Assembly: GCA_002238805.1 (NCBI GenBank)
Contig: MPNB01000037.1
Span: forward strand, 1 to 33,757
Source: Rhodothermaceae bacterium bin80
GTDB lineage: Bacteria > Bacteroidota > Rhodothermia > Rhodothermales > Bin80
DNA length: 33,757 nt
Reading direction: 5' to 3'
Both the position numbers and the translations under genes were made by a program. The notes under the pieces were generated by a model, which did no database searches, was not told the origin of the DNA, and was given only the letters and a program-made list of their open reading frames with translations. Positions within the stretch are counted from its first letter, which is position 1, and every line of letters begins with the position of its first letter. Positions 24,784-33,335 of the stretch are shown here, piece by piece.

Positions 24784-25050
24784 GTGAAAATTGGAAAAGA
24801 CTGCGAGTATCCATTGGACCGGTTGCCAATTGTTCAGGCTTATCATTGGCAGAGCCGGTCCAAACCCTCTCTCAAAAAGGGAGAGCTTGTCTATTATGGA
24901 CCATATCCAACCTCGTACGGAATCGGCGAAGTACAGCGTGTAACCAATAGCCTTGTTGCTGTAGATTTTCGCGGTACTGGTAGCGCTCGGGTACACGAAG
25001 ATGTAATTCACGAGCACTACTTGATTCCACTGGCAGATGCTACTCGATAG
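24784..25050 (+). CDS. small protein with an SH3/KOW-like domain (DUF3553-like)
   Basis: An 88-residue protein starting with GTG; no ATG is available upstream before the in-frame stop at 24751. The central part (KKGELVYYGPYPTSYGIGEV followed by SLVAVDFRGTGSARVHEDVI) has the strand pattern of small beta barrels found in DUF3553, CarD and the C-terminus of UvrD-type helicases: G-V-pattern, then GxGxV, then V-VDF-G-G. Such domains often bind RNA polymerase or nucleic acid. It stands alone, with 219 bases before it and 87 after. The function is unknown. Confidence 0.6.
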   Translation: MKIGKDCEYPLDRLPIVQAYHWQSRSKPSLKKGELVYYGPYPTSYGIGEVQRVTNSLVAVDFRGTGSARVHEDVIHEHYLIPLADATR

Positions 25051-25137
25051 GGAGCGGTTTTGCGCGGGCAAGTCGGGGAGTTGTCAGTGTGTCGGTGTGG
25101 TTATGGTGTATCCCGAATAGTTACGTAGCTGTTGCTG

Positions 25138-26052
25138 ATGGGCTCATTAGTCCTACAGGGAATAACGAAGCGGTTTGGCAAGGTTACGGCCGCTCAGGAT
25201 ATTTCGCTTGAAGCCGAGCCAGGACGAATTCTCGGTCTTTTGGGGCCTAATGGTGCGGGGAAAACCACGACAGTTCGGATGATTGCCAACATCCTTACGC
25301 CGGATGAAGGCACGGTAACGCTTGATGGACGTGTGGTAGGACCATGGAGTCAAGAGCAGATGGGATATTTGCCGGAAGAACGGGGCCTCTACAAGAAGAT
25401 CAAGGTTAATAACCAGCTTCAGTACCTGGCTGCACTCAAGGGCATACATACGCGAGATTCGGTGCCCAGAATAAATTACTGGATGAAGCGTCTGGGTTTG
25501 CAGGAATGGGGTGCTCGCAAGGCTCAGGAGTTGTCTAAAGGGATGCAGCAAAAAGTACAGTTTATTGCTGCTGTACTACCAAATCCTCGCCTAATCATTT
25601 TAGATGAACCGTTCAGTGGGTTAGACCCTATCAATAGTGAACTTCTGCGTGAGGTTGTTGCAGAGCTAAAGGCTGATGGTCGGACTATTTTATTCGCAAG
25701 TCACCGCATGGAGCAGGTAGAGCAATTGTGTGATGATATTTGTCTGATTGCCAACGGGAAACTTGTTTTGAGTGGAACTCTTCGTGAAATTAAGCGAAGG
25801 TTTAAGCGCGACAAGCTAGCACTTGCATACGATGGTGAGGCTCTTTTCCTGGACGCCATGAAGGAGACAGGAGACCTGCAATTCCTGGAGCGCAACGAAG
25901 ACGGTTGCATTGTGCGCCTAGCGGAACACTGTCACCCCAGGTCCCTGTTGGACCGTCTGCTGGCGACTCCAAACCTTGAACTATACCGTTTCGAGTTGCT
26001 TCAGCCGTCCTTGAACGAGATTTTTATTCGGACTGTGGAATCTCAAAGATGA
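25138..26052 (+). CDS. ABC transporter ATP-binding protein (NatA-like)
   Basis: A 304-residue cytoplasmic ATPase of a type-2 ABC exporter. Walker A is GPNGAGKT (36-43), the signature is LSKGMQQK near 131, and Walker B ends LIILDEP with Asp156 and Glu157, followed by SGLDP and the switch His in ASHRMEQ. A C-terminal extension of about 85 residues matches the DUF4162-type end of NatA-like proteins. The ATG at 25138 follows a TTG two codons upstream. Its stop overlaps the start of the permease gene (ATGA). The substrate is unknown; NatA-type systems export sodium or other small compounds. Confidence 0.92.
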   Translation: MGSLVLQGITKRFGKVTAAQDISLEAEPGRILGLLGPNGAGKTTTVRMIANILTPDEGTVTLDGRVVGPWSQEQMGYLPEERGLYKKIKVNNQLQYLAALKGIHTRDSVPRINYWMKRLGLQEWGARKAQELSKGMQQKVQFIAAVLPNPRLIILDEPFSGLDPINSELLREVVAELKADGRTILFASHRMEQVEQLCDDICLIANGKLVLSGTLREIKRRFKRDKLALAYDGEALFLDAMKETGDLQFLERNEDGCIVRLAEHCHPRSLLDRLLATPNLELYRFELLQPSLNEIFIRTVESQR

Positions 26053-27353
26053 GCAGAAAAAGTCTAGTGGTTATGCAGAGCGAGTTCATGCGGCGCGTGA
26101 CCTCGAAGACCTTTATCCTGACGACATTGCTGGGACCGGCATTATTGATAGCTTTTTTTGCCGTCATAGTTATGATTTCAATTTCTGCGGTAGAAGACAC
26201 TTCCCAGGAAAACGAGTCCCATCGTATTGCTATCGTGGATGAAACCGGCGTGCTGAACACCCGGATACTGAACCAGGATGCAGGTGACCATGTCTTAGTC
26301 ACGGCTGATCTCAGCTCTGCACGTGAGGGAGTTCTTGATGGACGTTTTGATGCATACGTTCGTATTCCACCAGAGGTGATTTCTGGAACTACACAGCCGG
26401 TGCTTTACTCGCAGGAGGGGAGCGGATTTGGTGTACGCGGTACACTCGGAAGCATAATAGAGAGGGCGCTGGAAGACCATTTACTGGCCGAGCGTAATGT
26501 TTCTGCAGATGTACGGTCCATTCTGGATCGTGCGGTGTGGTTGGATACGGTCAGGTTGACCGATGAAGGTGAAGAAGCGGGGGCGCCAGAGGGATATGCA
26601 ATAATTGGTGGGGTGTTGGGTATGGTCATGTACATGACCATGCTTATTTATGGGTCGTTAATTTTGTACGGTACGCTGGAGGAGAGAACCACACGTGTCG
26701 TCGAAATTATTGTGTCCTCCGTTCGCCCATTTGACCTGCTCATGGGCAAGGTACTGGGGATCGGTTTAATTGGTTTTGTGCAGATGGCAGTCTGGATGTT
26801 GATGTTTTTGGGAGCCATGATATTAGCCGGGCCGGTTATTGGGTTGTTCATCGATCCAGCCATGTATGATTTGTCCACAACGGCAACCACTCAGGAAATA
26901 CTGACAGCGGCGAATATTTCTCTGCCGCATATTTCGGCGGGTCTTTTCATATGGTTCATCCTCTACTTTATTGGGGGATACCTTCTTTATGGTGGGTTAT
27001 TTGCGACAGTAGGGACGCTGGTTGATTCTCCGCAGGAATCGCAGGGATTGATGATTCCACTGCTCATGCCCATGATTATTTCGATCATTTTCCTGTCGCC
27101 GGTGATCATGAACCCACACAGCGGGCTCGCATTGGGATTATCGCTGTTTCCCTTAACTTCGCCAGTTCCTATGATCGTCCGCCTATCAGTTACGGATGTT
27201 CCATTCTGGCAGATTTTGTTGTCCTACGGATTGCTGGTACTGTCCTTTATGGGCTCAATATGGGTCAGTGCCCGGATCTATCGCGCGAGTATTCTTATGT
27301 ATGGTAAGAAGCCTTCTCTCAGAGTTATAGTGAGCTATCTTCGAAGTGGTTGA
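26049..27353 (+). CDS. ABC-2 type permease (NatB-like)
   Basis: A 434-residue inner-membrane partner of the preceding ATPase. It starts with a short cytoplasmic segment (SRKSLVVMQSEFMRRVTSKTF) and one helix (about 25-45). A soluble extracytoplasmic domain of about 140 residues follows (EDTSQENESHRIAIVDETG...), then five to six helices from about 180, including the EERTTRVVEIIVSSVRPFDLLMGKVLG segment typical of ABC-2/NatB permeases. It overlaps the ATPase gene by 4 bases and converges with ogt, overlapping it by 19 bases. Confidence 0.9.
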   Translation: MSRKSLVVMQSEFMRRVTSKTFILTTLLGPALLIAFFAVIVMISISAVEDTSQENESHRIAIVDETGVLNTRILNQDAGDHVLVTADLSSAREGVLDGRFDAYVRIPPEVISGTTQPVLYSQEGSGFGVRGTLGSIIERALEDHLLAERNVSADVRSILDRAVWLDTVRLTDEGEEAGAPEGYAIIGGVLGMVMYMTMLIYGSLILYGTLEERTTRVVEIIVSSVRPFDLLMGKVLGIGLIGFVQMAVWMLMFLGAMILAGPVIGLFIDPAMYDLSTTATTQEILTAANISLPHISAGLFIWFILYFIGGYLLYGGLFATVGTLVDSPQESQGLMIPLLMPMIISIIFLSPVIMNPHSGLALGLSLFPLTSPVPMIVRLSVTDVPFWQILLSYGLLVLSFMGSIWVSARIYRASILMYGKKPSLRVIVSYLRSG

Positions 27354-27841
27354 AATAGATCTGTACCTGTGTACTCGGCCTCCAGCTGAAGGAGCGTTTG
27401 CTTGCGTTCGAGACCACCTCCGTAGCCTGTTAGTTGGCCGGTTGACCCTATCACGCGATGGCAGGGAAGAATTATAGGAATCGGGTTGGCGCCGTTAGCG
27501 GTACCCACGGCGCGCGCAAGGCGTACATCTCCGAGCCTGCGGGCAAGTTCGCCATAAGAGCGGGTCTCGCCATAGGGAATCGTATCCAGCAATGCCCATA
27601 CCCGCTTCTGAAATGCTGTTCCGCGCACGTCAAGTTTCACCGAGAAGCTATCCAGCTTGCCCAAGAAATAAGCAGCGAGTTCCTTTACGGCTGCATCAAA
27701 TGGAGCACCGGCGGATTCGCACTCTGAAATGGCACCAAATTGAATACGCATAAGACCATGGGGTGAGAAAGTGAGTGTCAGAGGACCAATGGGCGTTTTG
27801 GTAATTACGCCGCATTTGACTCGAGGTGGGACAATTGGCAT
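27335..27841 (-). CDS. ogt: methylated-DNA-protein-cysteine methyltransferase
   Basis: A 168-residue suicide repair protein that removes alkyl groups from O6-alkylguanine. The acceptor Cys127 sits in the invariant PCHRVIG motif. Upstream are FQKRVWALLDTIPYGETRSYGELARRLG and the arginine finger region ARAVGTANGANPIPI; downstream is GYGGGLERKQTLLQLE. I chose ATG 27841; the frame stays open to 28180, but that part runs opposite the trigger factor gene and has no family similarity. It is transcribed divergently from tig (55 bases between starts), so the two promoters share this short gap. Confidence 0.93.
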   Translation of the reverse strand: MPIVPPRVKCGVITKTPIGPLTLTFSPHGLMRIQFGAISECESAGAPFDAAVKELAAYFLGKLDSFSVKLDVRGTAFQKRVWALLDTIPYGETRSYGELARRLGDVRLARAVGTANGANPIPIILPCHRVIGSTGQLTGYGGGLERKQTLLQLEAEYTGTDLFQPLRR

Positions 27842-27896
27842 GATTGGAGCGTTCCAGTGGGCTGGGGTCTTAGAACCAATATTACTCTGTATTGTG

Positions 27897-29180
27897 ATGG
27901 AAGTTAATGTGCATGAGACCGGCGATATTGTCCGTGTCCTTGAAATTAAGGCTACCGCAGCGGACCTCGAAACGGATGTACGGCTAGCGTTGCGAAAACT
28001 ACAGTCGGTGACAGTCTTGCGAGGGTTTCGGTCTGGTCGTGTGCCTCTCAAAATGATTCGGCGCATAAGGACGGAAGAAGCGACACAGAACATAGCGAAC
28101 AACCTTGTTAAGGAGGTCTTCGAGGATATGGTCAAGGAGAACGATGAGTACGCGCTTCTTGGAAGGCCCCGGGAAATCAAACGGAGCTACGAGTTGGATG
28201 GGGATTTGCAGGTTCTGGTGGAGTTTCATGTAGTTCCACGAGTGGAACTCAATAATCTTACCGAACAGGTACTCGAAACCCCTGTTGCGGGTGAAGTCAC
28301 AGATAGTATGATTGAGTTCTTTATAAGAAAAAAAATATCCAAGTATGTGGCGAATAGGCCGCTTGAAGAGGGGGAGAAAATTGGCGAGGGCGTTGTTGGC
28401 ATGTTTGATCAAGTATGGTATAGGCTGACAGAGATTGACAGCACAACGGGACTAGTGCTGTTTCAAGGTAGGAATGAAGTAAGGAGTTTCGATTTTGGCG
28501 CTGCTAAGTATTTGGGTCCAGATGTCGATGAATTCAGGACGGCTTTTACTGGACGGGTTGTTGGAGAGGAAGTCTTCATAGAAGACTTCATGGAGGACAC
28601 TTTCTTAATTGATCCAGTGGGGCAAGAACCATACTATCAGGCCGAAATTTTAGAAGCACTACGGTTTGAATGGCCGGAAGTTGATGATGAGTGGGCTGGT
28701 ATCATCAGTAATGAAGCAGTGGATACCGCAGAAAAGTTGCGGGAGTGGGTGCGGGAGTATCTATCGGATTCATTCAAGGAGCGTAGTAAGCACATCTTGG
28801 ATCTCAAGTTTAAGGAACGCATGTTTGAATTGCACCCCTTTGCTTTGCCCCCCTCTTTTGTAGCGGAGGCGAGCGAGGAATTACGGCGTGAGTTGGGTGA
28901 AGAGATGAACCCGTTGGCGCACGTTGATGATTATATTGCATATATACGATGGCAAGTTCTATTGGAAGCGATTGAGGGACAAGTAGACTTGGAATCGTCT
29001 GAAGGGGAAGTGTCCATCCCCGATAGTGAGACAAAACCGGAATCCGAGAACAAGCCCATAAAGGCCTTCGAGTCTCCACACAATAATTTTCTGACTGAAC
29101 ACTTGCTTAAGCAATTTGAGGTTAGGGAGATTCCTGTTCCCGAGTGGCAGATGATGTATGTCATAGCGAATGAATTGTAA
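27897..29180 (+). CDS. tig: trigger factor (ribosome-associated chaperone)
   Basis: A 427-residue chaperone that binds nascent chains at the ribosome exit tunnel. The ribosome-binding signature is GFRSGRVP at residues 43-50, where the usual Lys of GFRxGKxP is Arg. The N-terminal domain, the long helical C-terminal arms (about 245-427) and the terminal helix pattern are right for the family, but the middle PPIase (FKBP-like) domain is divergent. The ATG at 27897 is preferred; the frame is open to 27771 but that part overlaps ogt in antisense. clpP follows after 34 bases, the usual tig-clpP order, though clpX is not next. Confidence 0.88.
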   Translation: MEVNVHETGDIVRVLEIKATAADLETDVRLALRKLQSVTVLRGFRSGRVPLKMIRRIRTEEATQNIANNLVKEVFEDMVKENDEYALLGRPREIKRSYELDGDLQVLVEFHVVPRVELNNLTEQVLETPVAGEVTDSMIEFFIRKKISKYVANRPLEEGEKIGEGVVGMFDQVWYRLTEIDSTTGLVLFQGRNEVRSFDFGAAKYLGPDVDEFRTAFTGRVVGEEVFIEDFMEDTFLIDPVGQEPYYQAEILEALRFEWPEVDDEWAGIISNEAVDTAEKLREWVREYLSDSFKERSKHILDLKFKERMFELHPFALPPSFVAEASEELRRELGEEMNPLAHVDDYIAYIRWQVLLEAIEGQVDLESSEGEVSIPDSETKPESENKPIKAFESPHNNFLTEHLLKQFEVREIPVPEWQMMYVIANEL

Positions 29181-29214
29181 GGGAATTCGTGCTCAGCAAA
29201 CAAGATGTATCTAA

Positions 29215-29898
29215 ATGGTTGACGACTTTGTAAAATTCTCCAAGAGCCTTCACTTGCCGGAGAGTGTATATAGAAAGGGGTTGGGCGATCAGCCCATAGG
29301 CAATTTGGTGCCCATGGTAGTTGAGCAAACATCCCGTGGTGAGCGAGCCTATGATATATTCAGTCGGCTCCTAAAGGAGCGAATTATAATTCTCGGTACG
29401 CCGATCAACGATATAGTGGCGAATTTGACCGTTGCTCAGCTACTCTATCTGACCAGTGAGGATCCAGAACGTGACATAAACATCTACATTAATTCACCAG
29501 GTGGTATGGTGTACAGCGGGCTCGGAGTTTATGATACGATCCAGTACGTGTCTTGTCCGGTTGCAACGATTTGTGTAGGATTAGCAGCCTCCCTAGGTTC
29601 GGTGCTCTTGGCTGCCGGAACCAAGGAGCGTCGTGCCGCACTGCCGAACTCACGCATCATGCTGCACCAACCACTGGGTGGAGCACAAGGACAGGCGTCT
29701 GATATCGAAATTCAGGCCCGCGAAATTTTGTGGCTGAAACAGCGCCTCTACGAAATCATGGCGCACCATACCGGGCGAGATACGGAGACAATCGCAAAGG
29801 ATGCAGATCGAGATTACTGGTTGAGTGCAGAGGAAGCTAAGGACTATGGTTTGATTGATAACGTACTGACCCCTCAGGAACTCCCAAACAACAAATAG
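29215..29898 (+). CDS. clpP: ATP-dependent Clp protease proteolytic subunit
   Basis: A 227-residue serine protease that forms the 14-mer chamber of the Clp protease. The catalytic triad is Ser126 in GLAASLGS, His151 in [10 protein letters not shown] and Asp200 in DRDYWLS; the spacings 25 and 49 equal those of E. coli Clp[20 protein letters not shown] is the oxyanion-hole strand. The N-terminal 35 residues may be a propeptide. The stop is only 3 bases from the end of a tRNA gene on the other strand. Confidence 0.96.
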   Translation: MVDDFVKFSKSLHLPESVYRKGLGDQPIGNLVPMVVEQTSRGERAYDIFSRLLKERIIILGTPINDIVANLTVAQLLYLTSEDPERDINIYINSPGGMVYSGLGVYDTIQYVSCPVATICVGLAASLGSVLLAAGTKERRAALPNSRIMLHQPLGGAQGQASDIEIQAREILWLKQRLYEIMAHHTGRDTETIAKDADRDYWLSAEEAKDYGLIDNVLTPQELPNNK

Positions 29899-29901
29899 GC
29901 G

Positions 29902-29977
29902 TGGTACCGCGTACGGGATTTGAACCCGTGTTACCGGCGTGAGAGGCCGGCGTCCTGGACCCCTAGACGAACGCGGC
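29902..29977 (-). tRNA. tRNA-Glu, anticodon CUC
   Basis: Read on the minus strand, the gene has an acceptor stem GCCGCGT/ACGCGGT (G1-U72 wobble) and an anticodon stem CCGGC/GCCGG around CTCTCAC with anticodon CTC. The T arm is CGGGTTCAAATCCCG. The discriminator is A and CCA is encoded. It is tail-to-tail with clpP, 3 bases apart, and divergent from the cysteine desulfurase gene, so its promoter should lie in 29978-30083. Confidence 0.95.
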
Positions 29978-30083
29978 AGGCCGCGTTTTACCATGATGCC
30001 CTTCGCGGGTTGCGGAGGTTTGTTGGGTTATTTTTTGGAACCTACCGTTTTCTGCAGAGGTTGCACTGGCAAGCCCCAATAGC

Positions 30084-31229
30084 ATGTCTGTTGCGATATA
30101 CTTGGACTACAATGCTACAACGCCTGTTGATTCGCGTGTTGTGGAGAAGATGCTCCCCTATTTTACGGAGCACTTCGGTAATCCGTCCAGCCAAGGACAT
30201 ATGTATGGGTGGGCTGCGAGCGCAGCCATAGAGCAGTCGCGCTTAGAAGTGGCCAAATGTATACAGGCAACTCGGCCGAGCGAGATCACCTTCACAAGTG
30301 GCGCAACAGAAGGCGTTAATGCTGCACTGAAGGGATTGGCCGAGGCGTGTACTCACCGAGGGCATCATATCGTTACGGTGCAAACTGAGCACAGTGCAGT
30401 AGCGAAGGCCTGTCAGCATCTGGAACAGTTGGGGTGGAGCGTAACCTATCTACCGGTCGATTCAGAGGGTATCCTGGATTTAGATAGACTGGAGGACAGT
30501 CTCACGGATGACACGGTACTGGTTAGTGTGATGTGGGCCAATAATGAGACGGGTGTGGTGCAGCCGATACCCGAAATTGCCGGGATAGTACGTGAGCGTG
30601 GCATTCCCTTCATGACTGATGCAACGCAGGCGATAGGAAAAACACCGGTATCGGTTGAGCATGCGGATATTTTGGTGTGTAGTGGGCACAAGGTCTATGG
30701 TCCCAAGGGAGTAGGTGCAATGTTTGTGCGTGGTCGGGTACGCTGTACCCCACTCATAGATGGTGGAGGACAAGAGAAGGGCCGCCGCAGTGGTACACAT
30801 AATGTCCCGGGGATCGTTGGGATGGGAGAAGCATTTCGGTTGGCCGGGTTAGAATGCGAAAAGGACGGGAAGCGATTAACTGCCTTGCGCGATGAACTGG
30901 AACATGCCCTCAGGCAATCCGGTGTTGAGGTTCGGATTAATGGTGCAGGGGTTAACCGGCTTCCTCAGACAAGCAGTATTTCGTTTCCGAATCTGGATCT
31001 GGAACGATTGCTCATGTCCATTCGCAGATTGGCAGTGGGCACTGGCAGCGCGTGCGGATCCGGCAGCCGTACACCTAGTGCGGTGCTTTCAGCAATGGGG
31101 ATTCCGGCTGATATAGCTCGTCGGACGTTGCGAATAAGCTTGGGGCGTCCCACGACCAAACAGGATGTTGCACAAGCATCTGAAATCCTAATAAAGGCTG
31201 TGTGCGAATTGTCTGCAAAAGCTGCTTGA
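30084..31229 (+). CDS. cysteine desulfurase (IscS/NifS family)
   Basis: A 381-residue PLP enzyme that takes sulfur from cysteine to form a persulfide for Fe-S cluster and thio-modification pathways. It starts IYLDYNATTPVD. Other blocks are FTSGATEGVNAALKG, the QTEHSAV histidine, SVMWANNETGVVQPI, and SGHKVYGPKG with the PLP lysine Lys203. The catalytic cysteine Cys324 lies in TGSACGSGSRTPS, a short-loop pattern of group I (NifS/IscS) enzymes. No iscU or sufU gene is next to it; the downstream gene is a DUF2480 protein after 5 bases. Confidence 0.93.
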   Translation: MSVAIYLDYNATTPVDSRVVEKMLPYFTEHFGNPSSQGHMYGWAASAAIEQSRLEVAKCIQATRPSEITFTSGATEGVNAALKGLAEACTHRGHHIVTVQTEHSAVAKACQHLEQLGWSVTYLPVDSEGILDLDRLEDSLTDDTVLVSVMWANNETGVVQPIPEIAGIVRERGIPFMTDATQAIGKTPVSVEHADILVCSGHKVYGPKGVGAMFVRGRVRCTPLIDGGGQEKGRRSGTHNVPGIVGMGEAFRLAGLECEKDGKRLTALRDELEHALRQSGVEVRINGAGVNRLPQTSSISFPNLDLERLLMSIRRLAVGTGSACGSGSRTPSAVLSAMGIPADIARRTLRISLGRPTTKQDVAQASEILIKAVCELSAKAA

Positions 31230-31234
31230 GTAGT

Positions 31235-31747
31235 ATGGAAATAGTCAATCGTGTAGTCCAGAGTGGTATTGAGGTTTACGACTTAGAGCTGCTTTGGGAG
31301 GGCTATTCGATCAAAGAACTAGATTTGGCTCCTTTCCTTGATCATAGTATACTTTTACGAGAAAAACCTTTTCGGGCGCAGGTAGCTGCCTATGACTGGC
31401 AGGAATTCGATGGCGTACACGTTGCACTTTTTTGCAGTACGGATGCGTTAGTGCCGATGTGGGCCTATATGTTGGTTGCATCACGTCTTGATTGTGCGCG
31501 GACTGTTACAATGGGACGCAGAGCGGATCTCGTACGAGAGCTGTTTTTATTGGCTTTGGCGAAGGAAGATTGGACCAGATTCTCAGACAGGATTGTTGTG
31601 ATTAAGGGTTGTGGATCGGGAATTGTGCCTGAGAGCGCCTATACAAAGGCAATGACAGAGTTACAGAAGGTGGCTCGTAAGGTTATGTTTGGTGAACCCT
31701 GCTCGAGTGTGCCAGTCTGGCGTCGACCCAAAGAGCGTGTAGATTAA
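31235..31747 (+). CDS. DUF2480 family protein
   Basis: A 170-residue protein with the DUF2480 pattern: MEIVNRVVQSGIEVYDLE, ILREKPFRAQVAAYDWQEFDGVHVALFCSTDALVPMWAYMLVASRL, a VVIKGCGSGIVPESAYTKAM block and the C-terminal VMFGEPCSSVP. Conserved cysteines (in LFCSTDA, KGCG and GEPCS) suggest a metal or thiol function. The family is largely restricted to Bacteroidota and relatives and has no established function. ATG 31235 is 5 bases after the desulfurase stop; a GTG at 31202 would overlap that gene. The pairing suggests a link to sulfur or Fe-S metabolism. Confidence 0.85.
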   Translation: MEIVNRVVQSGIEVYDLELLWEGYSIKELDLAPFLDHSILLREKPFRAQVAAYDWQEFDGVHVALFCSTDALVPMWAYMLVASRLDCARTVTMGRRADLVRELFLLALAKEDWTRFSDRIVVIKGCGSGIVPESAYTKAMTELQKVARKVMFGEPCSSVPVWRRPKERVD

Positions 31748-32232
31748 CTCCTGTGTATCGGACGGGTAGCCAGACTACAGTGGTCGTGTTCGATTTATTG
31801 TCCCTATTGGTGATCGGAAGCGTGGGTTTATCGTGTTCGAGGTCGGTGACGGCAAGCTGACGAAGCATTTTTTGTGCGTACAATTGTTTTTTCTTCAAGG
31901 ATACACGGATGGGAAGGCGTGCCCCACATTGGTGAGGCAGATGCGTTGCGATCGCAGATAAGTTCATCGATAGAGGCGGCATGGTTTTGGGATCGTGAAC
32001 TCCTAACAATGCAAGTGTAAGTATTTTAGGGGCCCAACTGCCATGAAAAGCTGGCAGAGCCCCCTGCATTACAGGCTGGGCTGTTTTTGCAGGTGTAGTT
32101 CCTGCGGCTTTGTGATTGTTGGATAACTCTCGTTTATTACGGGAGCCTTTACGACCATTTGATAGATTTGCGAGCGTACATTGTGGATCATTTTGCCGTG
32201 TGGATCTATCTGAAATTGTGCTCATTAATCAT
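31748..32232. other. intergenic region with hairpins, no supported gene
   Basis: No gene is supported. A minus-strand frame (32225-31683) is open but has no protein-like composition and overlaps the DUF2480 gene. The right half holds two inverted repeats, listed separately, which probably end the desulfurase-DUF2480 transcript. A promoter for the following SDR gene is expected between 32100 and 32232. Confidence 0.5.
32029..32093. repeat. paired hairpins after the DUF2480 gene
   Basis: The first is a two-part stem: GGGGC/GCCCC (32029-32033 and 32059-32063) around CTGCCA/TGGCAG (32038-32043 and 32052-32057) with an 8-base loop. The second is CCTGCA/TGCAGG (32063-32068 and 32088-32093), whose inner ACAG-GCTGGG-CTGT is followed by TTTT. 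The T run makes a weak plus-strand terminator possible, but the strong first hairpin has no T run, so its role is unclear. Confidence 0.5.
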
Positions 32233-32991
32233 ATGAAAATTGATCTTACAGACAAGGTTGCGCTGGTGACGGGTGCGAGTCGCGGTATAGGAAAGGCAAT
32301 TGCCGTGGGGCTTGCCGAAGCAGGGACAACTGTCGCGGTGCATTGTAATGAAAATATCAGGCAAGCTGAAGCCATTGCTCTTGAACTGGGCAAAAGTGCG
32401 CGTGTGTTTCAAGCGGACTTGGCGTCGGTTGAAGCCTGTGAGATGCTTGTGGTGAATGTGATTTCAACATATGGCCGCATCGATATCCTGGTCAACAATG
32501 CGGGTATAGCGCGGTTGGTTGATGCGGCAGCCCCTACGGGAGCTTGGCTTCAGGCTTGGGAGCAAACCATGGCGGTTAATGCACGTGCCACCGAGCTTCT
32601 GTGTCGCCTTGTAATCCAACATTACCAGACCCGGGGGCAGGGCCGCATTATCAATATCGCATCACGTGCTGCTTTTCGTGGAGATACAGCAGAGTACATG
32701 ACCTATGCGGCCTCAAAGGGGGCAGTTGTTTCGTTGACGCGAAGCATCGCCCGAGCCTACGGCAAAGATGGGATTACGGCCTTTGTCGTGGCCCCTGGTT
32801 TTGTTCGCACAGACATGGCGCAAGATGCAATTGATTCGTACGGAGAGGCGTTTGTGGTGCAAGATCTCGCGCTTAATAGCTTGACTGAATCGGAGGATAT
32901 TGCTCCAATCGTTACGCTGTTGGCAAGTGGTTTGGCAGATCACGCCACGGGTACATCCATTGACATTAATGCTGGCAGCTACGTCCATTAG
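32233..32991 (+). CDS. short-chain dehydrogenase/reductase (FabG-like)
   Basis: A 252-residue Rossmann-fold NAD(P)-dependent oxidoreductase. The cofactor loop TGASRGIG is at 13-20, the NNAG motif near 87, the catalytic Ser144 in NIASRAAF, and Tyr158/Lys162 in YAASK; GFVRTDMA and a C-terminal TGTSIDINAGSYVH complete the classical SDR pattern. It resembles 3-oxoacyl-ACP reductases, but the fold alone does not fix the substrate, and no fatty-acid genes are nearby. ATG 32233 is used because the family begins just before the first strand; upstream in-frame codons are not conserved. Confidence 0.88.
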   Translation: MKIDLTDKVALVTGASRGIGKAIAVGLAEAGTTVAVHCNENIRQAEAIALELGKSARVFQADLASVEACEMLVVNVISTYGRIDILVNNAGIARLVDAAAPTGAWLQAWEQTMAVNARATELLCRLVIQHYQTRGQGRIINIASRAAFRGDTAEYMTYAASKGAVVSLTRSIARAYGKDGITAFVVAPGFVRTDMAQDAIDSYGEAFVVQDLALNSLTESEDIAPIVTLLASGLADHATGTSIDINAGSYVH

Positions 32992-32996
32992 TCTGA

Positions 32997-33335
32997 GTCC
33001 CACATGTCTGGTTCTGTGAGCGCTCAGGGGTGAGATTCCTCTTAATGGTGCGTGGACTACGCGGGCGACGGAATTCGTCGTGGTTCTGTTCCGAAGGACA
33101 GGGGGAATGCTGCTTAGCCCTGATCGAGGGATGCAGCAGATTGGATGCGAGATGGATCGTTTCCGTTTCGGCGGGCATACCCACCGCAGAGAGCTCACAG
33201 AACTTCAACCCAAAACGATCATCTTGGTGCATGGGGGTGATCGAGGGCAGGCGTTGGCCGAAGAACAACCTTCGTGAGCATTGTCCTAAAGCCTGTGTCC
33301 TGATCCCGTCCCAAGGCGAACGCGTCACCTTCTAA
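32997..33335 (+). pseudogene. frameshifted C-terminal remnant of a beta-CASP/metallo-beta-lactamase protein
   Basis: Two overlapping plus frames together give the end of a beta-CASP-type metallo-beta-lactamase protein. The frame of 33080-33277 encodes MDRFRFGGHTHRRELTELQP then KTIILVHGG, matching the RMMBL pattern (F-SGHA-R-EL...P--vilVHG). The frame of 33030-33335 encodes an upstream block (SEGQGECCLALIEG) and the terminal VLIPSQGERVTF. At least two frameshifts are therefore needed, near 33150 and near 33275. The GH-H motif also has Gly and Thr where Ser and Ala are usual. The N-terminal catalytic domain is missing. The gene is dead and lies next to an insertion sequence. Confidence 0.45.

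Noticed and set aside
27771..27896. 42-residue N-terminal extension of trigger factor
   Set aside because: It overlaps ogt in antisense and precedes the normal family start; ATG 27897 gives the expected N-terminus.
27842..28180. 113-residue N-terminal extension of Ogt
   Set aside because: The extension is Ser/Arg-rich antisense of the trigger factor gene; Ogt of normal length starts at 27841.
31683..32225. 180-codon open frame on the minus strand
   Set aside because: It overlaps the end of the DUF2480 gene, has scattered composition and no domain, signal or membrane pattern, and covers hairpins that look like terminators.
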